In this document: positions 1 to 6,066 of the stretch, in pieces
Position numbering within the stretch: the stretch's first letter is position 1
How the letters are laid out: each line of letters starts with the position of its first letter
DNA from: Verrucomicrobiota bacterium
GTDB lineage: Bacteria; Verrucomicrobiota; Verrucomicrobiia; JABWAM01
Assembly (NCBI GenBank): GCA_023269615.1
Contig: JAHFSY010000030.1
Coordinates: forward strand, 1-56,509
Length of the DNA stretch: 56,509 nucleotides
Reading direction: 5' to 3'
The notes under the pieces: model-generated
What the model saw: only the letters and a program-made list of their open reading frames with translations
Databases searched by the model: none
What the model was told of the DNA's origin: nothing
Made by a program: the position numbers and the translations under genes

Positions 1-105
1 CCAAGCGCTTTTGCCGCCGATTTTTCTTCCCCCATGGGGGAAGATGGCAGTAAGGAAGACATCAACACCAACCAGGTAAGACTATATTTCGGAGGTGTCC
101 ACTAA
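1..105 (+). CDS. C-terminal tail of an upstream gene (partial)
   Basis: The frame beginning at base 1 is open for 34 codons and stops at TAA 103-105, so it can only be the end of a gene that starts outside the window. The tail is hydrophilic and ends in the residues RLYFGGVH. The bases around the stop (GGTGTCCACTAA) resemble the ends of some insertion sequences, so a transposase tail is possible, but 34 residues are too few to assign a family. If it is an insertion sequence, it would explain why the first cassette downstream lacks its 5' end. Speculative. Confidence 0.3.
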   Translation, partial: PSAFAADFSSPMGEDGSKEDINTNQVRLYFGGVH

Positions 106-227
106 AGCCTGTCAGGTCAGTTGTTCCTGTCTCAACGAGCCTCACGCAAAAAGATCTTCCTGCTGCCCTCCTGCCTTATCTTCACCCTTCGCCATCGACT
201 GGTTTTTTCTTCTGGTTCGCCCTTTCA

Positions 228-461
228 TTGTTCATTCTATTCCTCATCTCATTCGTGGGGCTTATATGTTTATGGTCGCCCTCACGACATTTATTTATCA
301 TCTCTATGCTATTCGGGACAGCCCTCGCTCCATTTTCAGGACCGTATGTCGGCTCGGGGCTGACATACACCTTTCAGTGGATTACCGGAGTCCTTGCTGG
401 CATAATTCTTGCCCTTGTTTACAGTTCTCCTGTCAAAGATATGTTTTTAAACAGCAAATGA
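228..461 (+). CDS. Small membrane protein of cassette 1, possibly 5'-truncated
   Basis: A 77-residue reading frame opened here at TTG 228. It is strongly hydrophobic, with a segment rich in F, L and I at the N terminus and a second one around residues 48-66, so two or three membrane helices are likely. The frame stays open upstream to before position 90 without a good start codon, and no cassette 5' core site matching the attC at 463 is visible. The true start may therefore be lost or lie outside the cassette. The stop TGA at 459-461 is immediately followed by the attC, as expected for a cassette gene. Function unknown. Confidence 0.4.
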   Translation: MFILFLISFVGLICLWSPSRHLFIISMLFGTALAPFSGPYVGSGLTYTFQWITGVLAGIILALVYSSPVKDMFLNSK

Positions 462-462
462 A

Positions 463-537
463 GTCCAACCTGCCAGTCCAGCCAACGTCCACCCGCGCCT
501 ACGGCACGGTTGGCCGCGGCTGACTGTTACGTTGGCT
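463..537 (+). other. attC site 1
   Basis: R'' is GTCCAAC (463-469) and R' is GTTGGCT (531-537). The body can fold back through a GC-rich stem (CCGCG near 493 against CGCGG near 515) and shares the GGCTGAC motif with the other sites. R'' does not match any core site upstream, so cassette 1 has lost, or never had, a visible 5' boundary in the window. Confidence 0.7.
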
Positions 538-549
538 TGATTTAACCCG

Positions 550-984
550 ATGAAGCGTCACCGCAAAGCTCTCCTTCTTGCGGGAACACCACTTCTCGTC
601 TATGTGCTTGTTTACATCGCCAATTCAAGCTGTGGCGGATACTGGTGGCCATTCGAACACCGTGACGGTTTCGAGTGGCATTCCCCCTACTTTTTGACCC
701 CACTTCCTCACACCATCTTGTGGCAGCCCCGTTACGGACACCTCGCTTACCATCACAGCGATGCGCTCGGACTTCTATTTTTCCCACTGATTCGCCTTGA
801 TCAGGCTCTAGCGCATCCGACAATCGACATTTTGCGTGATGATGGTGACCGTAGATTTACTGCATTATCTCCATCTGGTTTCCATCCCGATTGTCGCAAA
901 GAGTTTCTTGAACTGAAAACGAAGGCGGCCAACAAGCAGCTTCAGCAAACGCCCACCCGCCAGGGAGCGGCTGAGCGTCGCTGA
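550..984 (+). CDS. Cassette 2 protein: single-helix membrane or secreted protein, unknown
   Basis: A 144-residue product starting at ATG 550, 13 bases after the cassette boundary. Residues 5-24 form a hydrophobic, probably membrane-anchoring helix after a basic MKRHRK start. The rest is soluble and rich in aromatic residues. The last 17 residues (NKQLQQTPTRQGAAERR) are translated attC sequence, which is common when a cassette gene has no stop before its recombination site. No enzymatic motif is recognised. The cassette spans 532-992. Confidence 0.65.
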   Translation: MKRHRKALLLAGTPLLVYVLVYIANSSCGGYWWPFEHRDGFEWHSPYFLTPLPHTILWQPRYGHLAYHHSDALGLLFFPLIRLDQALAHPTIDILRDDGDRRFTALSPSGFHPDCRKEFLELKTKAANKQLQQTPTRQGAAERR

Positions 985-998
985 GCAAACCGTTCGGC
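927..998 (+). other. attC site 2
   Basis: R'' GGCCAAC is at 927-933 and R' GTTCGGC at 992-998, 72 bp in all. The inner part pairs CTTCAGC (940-946) with GCTGAGC repeats (970-985). It overlaps the 3' end of the cassette 2 gene. Confidence 0.8.
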
Positions 999-1001
999 AT
1001 C

Positions 1002-1283
1002 ATGAATATTCGTCAAACATGGGCAAAGTCGGCTTTCATATTTTCAGAGACTGTTTATCTCACATGTTTCATTTTACGCGAGATCCTCGATCATTTTTAT
1101 TTCAGGGGATCTCAACGTGCAGGTGTTTATGGCGACGCTTTGGCATTTCTTTTCATCACTTCGTTCATCCTGCTTCTTGCATCCAGTGCATTTCTCTACA
1201 GGGCTTCGCGCTGGATGGCTCTCACGGCTTTGATTACTGTGGTCTTTACCTTCGTTTATTTGCTATGTACCCCTTACCTGTGA
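1002..1283 (+). CDS. Cassette 3 protein: small multi-pass membrane protein
   Basis: A 93-residue product starting at ATG 1002, just four bases after the core site. Three hydrophobic segments (about residues 10-26, 45-64 and 70-88) predict an integral membrane protein. The stop at 1281-1283 lies just before attC 3. No family is recognised. The cassette spans 993-1344. Small membrane proteins of unknown function are common cassette cargo. Confidence 0.6.
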   Translation: MNIRQTWAKSAFIFSETVYLTCFILREILDHFYFRGSQRAGVYGDALAFLFITSFILLLASSAFLYRASRWMALTALITVVFTFVYLLCTPYL

Positions 1284-1290
1284 TTATGAA

Positions 1291-1350
1291 GCCGAACAAA
1301 TTCGTGCATCTAACGCCGCTACGCGGCGCGGCTGACGAGTCACGTTATGC
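1291..1350 (+). other. attC site 3
   Basis: R'' GCCGAAC (1291-1297) and R' GTTATGC (1344-1350) flank a 60-bp site with a strong central hairpin (ACGCCGC at 1313 against GCGGCGC at 1323). The core from about 1306 to 1343 is almost identical to attC 5. The start codon of the next gene lies inside R'. Confidence 0.85.
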
Positions 1351-1679
1351 CTGAGAACGAGTACACTGAGCACGAGCGCATCCCGATGCAGCACTTGCTT
1401 ATCGATGCAGTGCAAGATCCAACCTTTACCCATAAAGAAGAGTGCGGTGGTGCGGCGGTGGCATGCTGGATCAAGAACCAGACCCGAAAAAATGCGTATC
1501 TGATCGCGAAAGGATGGATCGAGGAGCATGGGTGGGTCGTACTGTCCCTTGACGAGCAGCAGCCGGTATCCGAGGAGAACTACAGAGCGAGCAACAAGGG
1601 GAAGCAGTATTTTGAGCAGGCCCTGATTGATGAAGAGGTATTCGTTTATCATACTTTCCCTAAACATGAAAAGGCATAA
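1347..1679 (+). CDS. Cassette 4 protein: small soluble acidic protein, unknown
   Basis: A 110-residue protein without membrane segments or signal peptide. The ATG at 1347 is formed by the R' bases GTTATGC themselves, so cassette insertion creates the start codon and the message would have almost no leader within the cassette. The stop TAA at 1677-1679 lies in the R'' of the next attC, so the gene fills the cassette (1345-1727) end to end. No recognised domain. The sequence is balanced and charged, consistent with a folded cytoplasmic protein. Confidence 0.65.
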   Translation: MPENEYTEHERIPMQHLLIDAVQDPTFTHKEECGGAAVACWIKNQTRKNAYLIAKGWIEEHGWVVLSLDEQQPVSEENYRASNKGKQYFEQALIDEEVFVYHTFPKHEKA

Positions 1680-1733
1680 CAAATCGCTCGACCCAAGAGC
1701 CGGGGCGGCTCCGGGTCAGCTCTGACGTTGGCT
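1674..1733 (+). other. attC site 4
   Basis: R'' GCATAAC (1674-1680) and R' GTTGGCT (1727-1733) flank the site. The body (CCGGGGCGGCTCCGGGTCAG, 1701-1720) folds on itself and is nearly identical to attC 6, with only a few differences in the first 20 bases. Confidence 0.85.
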
Positions 1734-1739
1734 GGCAAA

Positions 1740-2183
1740 ATGAAAAAACGACATCTCGTATATTTTCTTTGCCTCGTTGCTATCTCCATTGGCATCGCGA
1801 TCTACACCGGACGTTTTACTCCCCAGAGGATGCTCAAGGCATGCTTTACATGGGGTTGCTGGATCTGGATTTATTTCACGTTTGTTCCGCTGGCCGCAGC
1901 AAGAGGACGCTCCACCAGCGCATGGTTTTGGCTTGGCGCTTTGGTTTTCTGGGCCACGTTTACCGTGACCCTAGTCACCGGTGCTCTCACGGTCCACTGG
2001 CTACGCGCTCCATTGCTCAATCTTTCCATCGGTTCCGCGCAGGCTTTGGGAGTCGTTGTCATCGCAGCAATCATCCTGAGTTTTTTTTCCAGTCGTAGAT
2101 TGGCTCGACATCTTCGCCTGCTCTCACCATATGAACAATCAGCCAACCAGATAGCATCTAACGCCGCTACGCGGCGCGACTGA
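1740..2183 (+). CDS. Cassette 5 protein: multi-pass membrane protein
   Basis: A 147-residue product. ATG 1740 followed by KKRH and a long hydrophobic stretch is preferred over the in-frame TTG at 1728, which is part of the core site. Hydrophobic segments near residues 6-24, 36-55, 62-84 and 100-122 suggest four helices. The final residues (NQIASNAATRRD) are read from attC 5. Function unknown. The cassette spans 1728-2192. Confidence 0.6.
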   Translation: MKKRHLVYFLCLVAISIGIAIYTGRFTPQRMLKACFTWGCWIWIYFTFVPLAAARGRSTSAWFWLGALVFWATFTVTLVTGALTVHWLRAPLLNLSIGSAQALGVVVIAAIILSFFSSRRLARHLRLLSPYEQSANQIASNAATRRD

Positions 2184-2199
2184 CGAGTGACGATTATGC
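2141..2199 (+). other. attC site 5 (with one extra base at the crossover point)
   Basis: R'' AGCCAAC is at 2141-2147 and the R' region reads GATTATGC (2192-2199) instead of GTTATGC. There is one extra A exactly between the G and TT where integrase cuts. Otherwise it matches attC 3 almost base for base. Confidence 0.8.
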
Positions 2200-2621
2200 C
2201 AAGCAATTCTAGAAAAGCAGTTGCACTCGCAACGGTGATTTCTCAATCAACCGAAAAAGTGGCGTTTCATACTTCGGCAAGGCTCGAAGGTAAAAAAGGT
2301 CCAACGCGAATCATGTACATTGAGTGCAAGGATGGCAATCTTACAGGAGATGCAAGAATTGGACGCGTTGGATTCTCGAAAACAGGGAAGACACTTTATT
2401 ACAAGGGCAAAACATTTCAGAGCCTGAAAGGAAACGGTTTTAAATCGAACTTTTATGAAGTCGAAACAAAAGCAGATTACTGGATTTCTGGACCAAAGAA
2501 AAACGGTGAGGATCGACTTTACGGAGGACGCGTCCCTATTGAAATTGACGAGGATGTGAGAGAGGAATATTGGAAGAAGGTTCGCGGACTTCCGGAACGA
2601 GCCCATGAAAGCGAGGCATAA
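2196..2621 (+). CDS. Cassette 6 protein: conserved small soluble protein
   Basis: A 141-residue protein starting at ATG 2196, again inside the core site; an alternative GTG lies at 2187 in the previous attC. It is basic and soluble, with a conserved-looking core (residues about 37-95: IMYIECKDGNLTG, GRVGFSKTGKTLYYKG, YWISGPKKNGEDRLYGG). From memory, similar small proteins circulate in databases under the name 1-deoxy-D-xylulose-5-phosphate synthase. That cannot be right for a protein this short with none of that enzyme's thiamine-diphosphate motifs. Function unknown. The stop overlaps attC 6. Confidence 0.7.
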   Translation: MPSNSRKAVALATVISQSTEKVAFHTSARLEGKKGPTRIMYIECKDGNLTGDARIGRVGFSKTGKTLYYKGKTFQSLKGNGFKSNFYEVETKADYWISGPKKNGEDRLYGGRVPIEIDEDVREEYWKKVRGLPERAHESEA

Positions 2622-2675
2622 CAATTCGCTGGACCCAAGCGCCGGGGCGGCTCCGGGTCAGCTCTGACGTTCGGC
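2616..2675 (+). other. attC site 6
   Basis: R'' GCATAAC is at 2616-2622 and R' GTTCGGC at 2669-2675. The body is the same sequence type as attC 4. Confidence 0.85.
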
Positions 2676-2682
2676 ATAATTT

Positions 2683-3114
2683 ATGAAACTGATATTCGTT
2701 ACTCTGTTACTTGCCCTCTGCTCCGTTGATTCTTCCAGAGCAGATCAGATTGACGGCGCATGGGTTCTCTCGGAGAAGTGGACTGGCTATATGGGCATTG
2801 CACTTGTGATTCATGGCGACCAGTTCAAATACTGGTTTTACTCGGACGTTCGCTTATCCGATGAACCTCATTATCCCATCGAAGGCAAAGTTTTATATCA
2901 GGGCGACACTCTACGATTGCAGCCATCTCAGGAGGCACACCTTTATGATACGGAGTGGCATCTCGTCATTTGGAAAGGCGAGATTTGCTTATTGGCCGAG
3001 AAGCACTACAAGAAATTTCAGGAAGACAAGAAACTTCCGGACGATCGCCTCCTCTTCAAGATGCAAAACTTTGACGAAAAGAATCCCACAGAAAATCGTC
3101 CGGGAAAACGATGA
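2683..3114 (+). CDS. Cassette 7 protein: exported protein of unknown function
   Basis: A 143-residue product starting at ATG 2683. Residues 1-20 look like a Sec signal peptide (MKLIFVTLLLALCSV core, then SSRA before D), giving a mature periplasmic or secreted protein of about 123 residues. The mature part is rich in W, Y and alternating hydrophobic residues, suggesting a beta-rich fold, and has a charged tail. No known domain is recognised. It is the last clear cassette gene of the array (cassette 2670 to about 3167). Confidence 0.65.
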   Translation: MKLIFVTLLLALCSVDSSRADQIDGAWVLSEKWTGYMGIALVIHGDQFKYWFYSDVRLSDEPHYPIEGKVLYQGDTLRLQPSQEAHLYDTEWHLVIWKGEICLLAEKHYKKFQEDKKLPDDRLLFKMQNFDEKNPTENRPGKR

Positions 3115-3121
3115 AGACGAT

Positions 3122-3173
3122 GCCGAACCGCGCCGTGCAGCCAACGCCGCCAGGCGGCATGAAAGTGTCAGGC
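3122..3173 (+). other. attC site 7 (degenerate)
   Basis: R'' GCCGAAC (3122-3128) pairs perfectly with the core at 2669-2675, but the R' end is only GTCAGGC (3167-3173), one base off the GTTRGGC form, and the inner stem is shortened to GCCGCC/GGCGGC (3146-3157). No further cassette follows. This is the decayed distal end of the array. Confidence 0.6.
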
Positions 3174-3215
3174 CACAATCCGTCAAGATCTGTTTCCAAT
3201 GACAGCCTGCGGAAT

Positions 3216-3239
3216 CCACGCTCTGGCGAGCGTGGCTAC
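3216..3239. repeat. Single-hairpin repeat module ending in CTAC
   Basis: CCACGCT CTGGCG AGCGTGG followed by CTAC. This is the same hairpin type as in the elements at 24396-24470, 8379-8403 and 37304-37328, here in half-element form. It lies in the gene-free stretch 3174-3405, in which no other feature was found. Confidence 0.7.
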
Positions 3240-3405
3240 GTTCGGAATGCCGATTTCCCGAAAGACCTTATGAACAAGTCCGGCCGGCACCCAAGCCACG
3301 GGAGAAGGCAGGATGACTTGGCCGGAGGGCAGAGCCCTTGGTCCCATTTTTCCGCCGCTTCGCAGAGCAATCAATTCCGACTGCGGATGCGTGATTTACA
3401 GGAAG

Positions 3406-3630
3406 ATGCAAAAGGTGTACATTGACCGCATGAAAGCAACATTGGCTGAACCCGAAATCATCACACGGAAAGGGAAGCCGGTTTCCGTCATTCTACCGAT
3501 CAAGGACTACGAAGAACTGCTGGAGCAGGTGGAGGATGCTGAGGACGTCCGATGGATAAGACAAGCACGGCGAAAACCGATGCAGTACCGCCCTTTGGAG
3601 GAGTACCTGGCCGGGAGAAAATCAGCGTAG
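3406..3630 (+). CDS. Phd/YefM/RelB-type antitoxin
   Basis: A product of 74 residues from ATG 3406, or 66 from ATG 3430. The core EIITRKGKPVSVILPIKDYE followed by ELLEQ is typical of Phd/YefM antitoxins: a short beta strand pair, then the helix that dimerises. The C-terminal part (WIRQARRKPMQYRPLEEYLA) would wrap the toxin. The N-terminal DNA-binding segment is about ten residues shorter than usual. AAAGGTG at 3410-3416 could serve the start at 3430. The stop is one base before the toxin start, so the pair is co-translated and presumably autoregulated. Confidence 0.8.
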   Translation: MQKVYIDRMKATLAEPEIITRKGKPVSVILPIKDYEELLEQVEDAEDVRWIRQARRKPMQYRPLEEYLAGRKSA

Positions 3631-3631
3631 C

Positions 3632-3886
3632 ATGCATAGGGTCCTTCTCGAACGTAATGCCGAGAAGGACTTGGGACGGCTTTCACACGACATCCACGAC
3701 CGCATTATCGGCGTTATTCAAAATCTGTCAAACAACCCGCGCCCATCCGGTTGCCGCAAACTGACGGGTTCCAAAAATGATTGGCGCATTCGTGCGGGAG
3801 ACTATCGTGTCATTTACGAGATCAACGATGACGTCCAGACTGTCCGCGTGCTTCGCATCCGCCACCGTCGCGAAGTCTATCGGTGA
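3632..3886 (+). CDS. RelE/ParE-family toxin
   Basis: An 84-residue basic protein with the RelE layout: an N-terminal strand (HRVLLERNAEKDLGRL), two helices, then a beta sheet with the family signature KLTGSKNDWRIRAGDYRVIY and a C-terminal RVLRIRHRREVYR. The arginines in RIRAGDYRVIY and the RHRR stretch fit the ribosome-dependent mRNA interferase branch, but ParE-like gyrase poisons share this shape and cannot be excluded. It directly follows the antitoxin at 3406-3630. Confidence 0.85.
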   Translation: MHRVLLERNAEKDLGRLSHDIHDRIIGVIQNLSNNPRPSGCRKLTGSKNDWRIRAGDYRVIYEINDDVQTVRVLRIRHRREVYR

Positions 3887-4104
3887 AGTTTTGCCCGAAA
3901 TTCACCCACCATCGGTGGAGCCCTTGTCCCTTTTTCAGCGCTCAGCCATCAGCTCCCGATTCCGCCTTCTGTCTGCCCCTCCTCCGTGCCCTCCGTGCCT
4001 CCGTGGTTTTCCCCTTCCGCCACCTTTCTCTTTTTCCCGGCTCCAACTTCGACTGGCTTTCGACTCTCGGAGCGAGTAAAGAGAGACGAGCACAAAGGGG
4101 GGAC

Positions 4105-4647
4105 ATGCCTCAAAAATCATTCATCGCCTCGATCTTCGACTTCATCAAGCTCCTGATCAAGCTGGCCATCTTCGTGGTGGTTGTTTTTGGTGGATGGAAT
4201 CTCTACCGCGCGCTCAACGGTGAAGGATACGCCAAGATCAGGGAGATGGCCTTCGGAGGCGCCGGCGACTACCCCAAATGCTGGGTGACCATGGAATTCA
4301 AAAAAATCCCGCCGGGCGTCGATCCGACCGACATCAAAATCGTATTCACTTCGAAGACCCTGGTGTCCAGCCCCGTCACGTTTGATTGGAATTTCATCGC
4401 AGCCAATGCGCAGGTCGGCACCGGCGACTGGAAACCCCGCGTGAAAGCAGAGGGCTTTTCCCCGGGGGAGCCTCCCAAACTGAACCTTCCCGTTGACGTC
4501 TATTTCCCCATGACCTACCAGGACAAGGTGAACCTGGGCAGCAACCTGGAATTCCTGTCGGTTCAGGCGGAACTCTACTGGGGGGGAAAGAAGCAGGACA
4601 CGGCCAATGCCACCATCGAACATTTCTACAAGACAACCGGCCGTTGA
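4105..4647 (+). CDS. Membrane-anchored protein of unknown function
   Basis: 180 residues from ATG 4105. This start is preferred over upstream in-frame codons because 3887-4104 is repeat-like spacer (CTCCGTGCCCTCCGTGCCTC). A single membrane helix at about residues 16-36 (LLIKLAIFVVVVFGGW) is followed by an extracytoplasmic domain of mostly beta character. The gene ends 15 bases before the beta-CASP RNase and may be co-transcribed with it. No family is recognised. Confidence 0.7.
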   Translation: MPQKSFIASIFDFIKLLIKLAIFVVVVFGGWNLYRALNGEGYAKIREMAFGGAGDYPKCWVTMEFKKIPPGVDPTDIKIVFTSKTLVSSPVTFDWNFIAANAQVGTGDWKPRVKAEGFSPGEPPKLNLPVDVYFPMTYQDKVNLGSNLEFLSVQAELYWGGKKQDTANATIEHFYKTTGR

Positions 4648-4662
4648 CCCGCCCGTGTCCCG

Positions 4663-6066
4663 ATGAAACTCACGATCCATGGCGCGGCGAAAACGGTCAC
4701 GGGCTCGATGTATCTCCTCGAGGCTTGCGGCAAGCGTGTCCTTTTTGAATGCGGCTTCTTTCAAGGCAAGCGCAAGGAATCGCTCGAGCGCAACAAGTCG
4801 TTTCCCTTCAAGCCATCCGAGATCGATTTCACGGTACTCTCGCACGCGCACATTGATCACAGCGGCAATCTCCCCAACCTGGTGAAGCAGGGTTTCAAGG
4901 GTCCCATCTTCTGCAACCACCCCACGCGCGACCTCGCAGCGCTGATGCTCGCCGACAGCGCCCACATCCAGGAATCGGACTGCGCGTACATCAACCAGCA
5001 CAACCAGAAGATCGGCAAAAAAAACGCGCCGATCGCCGAGCCGCTTTACACCCGCCTGGACGCGCAGCAGGCGACGCAGCAGTTCATGTCGGTCGCCTAC
5101 AGCCGGGCCTTTGACATCGCCGACGGCATTACGGTCACGTTCACCGATGCAGGGCACATCCTCGGCTCTTCGGAAATCACCTTCGACCTGCGGGAGGGCG
5201 GACGCCACGTGCGCCTTGTCTTCAGCGGTGACCTCGGGCGCGGGCACAACGACATCCTGCGCGACCCCACGCCGTTCGAGGACGCGGACATCCTCATCAT
5301 GGAAAGCACCTATGGCGGACGCCTTCACGAGCCGCAGGAAACGGCCAACGGGCGGCTCTGCGACATCGTGAAACGCACGCTCGACCGCCGCGGCAAGCTC
5401 ATCATTCCCGCATTTTCCGTGGGGCGCACCCAGCAATTTGTCTATTCGCTGCACGAACTCACGAAGACCCGGAGCATTCCAAAAATCCCGATCTACGTGG
5501 ACAGCCCGCTCGCCATCAACGTCACCGAGGTCTTTCGCATGCATCCCGACTGCTTCAATGCGGCCACGAATGAAATGCTGCGTCACAACGAAAATCCATT
5601 CGGCCTCGACAACCTCACCTACATCCGAAGCTCCGACGAATCCAAGGCGCTGAATGACATCAAGGCCCCCTGCATCATCATCTCCGCATCCGGCATGTGC
5701 GAGGGCGGTCGGATCCGGCATCATCTTCGCAACAACATCGGCAGTGCCAAAAACACGATCCTCATGGCCGGCTTCTGTGCGCCCAACACCCTGGGAGCCG
5801 CCCTCATCGAGCGACGCCCCAAGGTGAACATTTTCGGGGAGGAATTCGACGTCAAGGCCAGCGTCGAAATGCTGGATGCCTTCAGCGCACACGCCGACCA
5901 GAACGAACTCATGGGACAGCTCTCCCGCAGCACCGGCTCGATGGGGACGATCCTCCTGACCCATGGGCAAGTGGATCAGGCGGAAGCACTTGCAAATTTG
6001 ATCCAGGTGAAGCATCCTAAGAGCAGGATTCGCATCCCGGATCTGCACGACAGCCTGGATTTGTAA
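4663..6066 (+). CDS. Metallo-beta-lactamase/beta-CASP RNA-processing exonuclease-like protein
   Basis: 467 residues. The zinc-binding motif HAHIDHSG (residues 61-68) and downstream histidines of an MBL fold are followed by a beta-CASP domain with SGMCEGGRIRHHL and the closing histidine in SAHADQNEL. This architecture belongs to the bacterial group related to the CPSF-73/RNase J ribonucleases. It probably cleaves or trims RNA using two zinc ions in the cytoplasm; substrate unknown. The start MKLTIHGAAKTVTGS is the normal N terminus of the family. Its stop TAA shares one base with the start of the TonB-like gene. Confidence 0.9.
   Translation: MKLTIHGAAKTVTGSMYLLEACGKRVLFECGFFQGKRKESLERNKSFPFKPSEIDFTVLSHAHIDHSGNLPNLVKQGFKGPIFCNHPTRDLAALMLADSAHIQESDCAYINQHNQKIGKKNAPIAEPLYTRLDAQQATQQFMSVAYSRAFDIADGITVTFTDAGHILGSSEITFDLREGGRHVRLVFSGDLGRGHNDILRDPTPFEDADILIMESTYGGRLHEPQETANGRLCDIVKRTLDRRGKLIIPAFSVGRTQQFVYSLHELTKTRSIPKIPIYVDSPLAINVTEVFRMHPDCFNAATNEMLRHNENPFGLDNLTYIRSSDESKALNDIKAPCIIISASGMCEGGRIRHHLRNNIGSAKNTILMAGFCAPNTLGAALIERRPKVNIFGEEFDVKASVEMLDAFSAHADQNELMGQLSRSTGSMGTILLTHGQVDQAEALANLIQVKHPKSRIRIPDLHDSLDL

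Larger units (their letters stand above)
463..3173 (+). other. Integron gene-cassette array (seven attC-like sites, six complete cassettes)
   Basis: Seven attC-like sites spaced 350-500 bp apart separate six single-gene cassettes, all on the plus strand. Each complete cassette begins with a core-site sequence that is the exact reverse complement of the sequence opening its own attC. The pairs are GTTGGC 531 with GCCAAC 928, GTTCGGC 992 with GCCGAAC 1291, GTTATGCC 1344 with GGCATAAC 1673, GTTGGCT 1727 with AGCCAAC 2141, TTATGCC 2194 with GGCATAA 2615, and GTTCGGCA 2669 with TGCCGAAC 3121. This is the signature left by integrase-mediated cassette circularisation. No tyrosine integrase or attI is in the window. 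Confidence 0.85.

Noticed and set aside
25..44. Perfect 20-base palindrome TCTTCCCCCATGGGGGAAGA as an operator
   Set aside because: It lies inside the open reading tail at the left edge, with no nearby start or promoter, so no role can be supported.
2196..2621. Annotation of the cassette 6 protein as 1-deoxy-D-xylulose-5-phosphate synthase
   Set aside because: The protein has 141 residues and none of the thiamine-diphosphate enzyme motifs of that roughly 620-residue enzyme; the name would be a propagated error.
463..3173. Regularly spaced repeats that could be taken for a CRISPR array
   Set aside because: The repeats are 350-500 bp apart, are variable attC-like hairpins, and the material between them is coding. 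No cas genes are present.
3183..3374. Minus-strand 63-codon frame between the cassette array and the toxin-antitoxin pair
   Set aside because: It has no start signal and no recognised domain, and it overlaps a repeat hairpin; probably chance or a gene remnant too short to identify.
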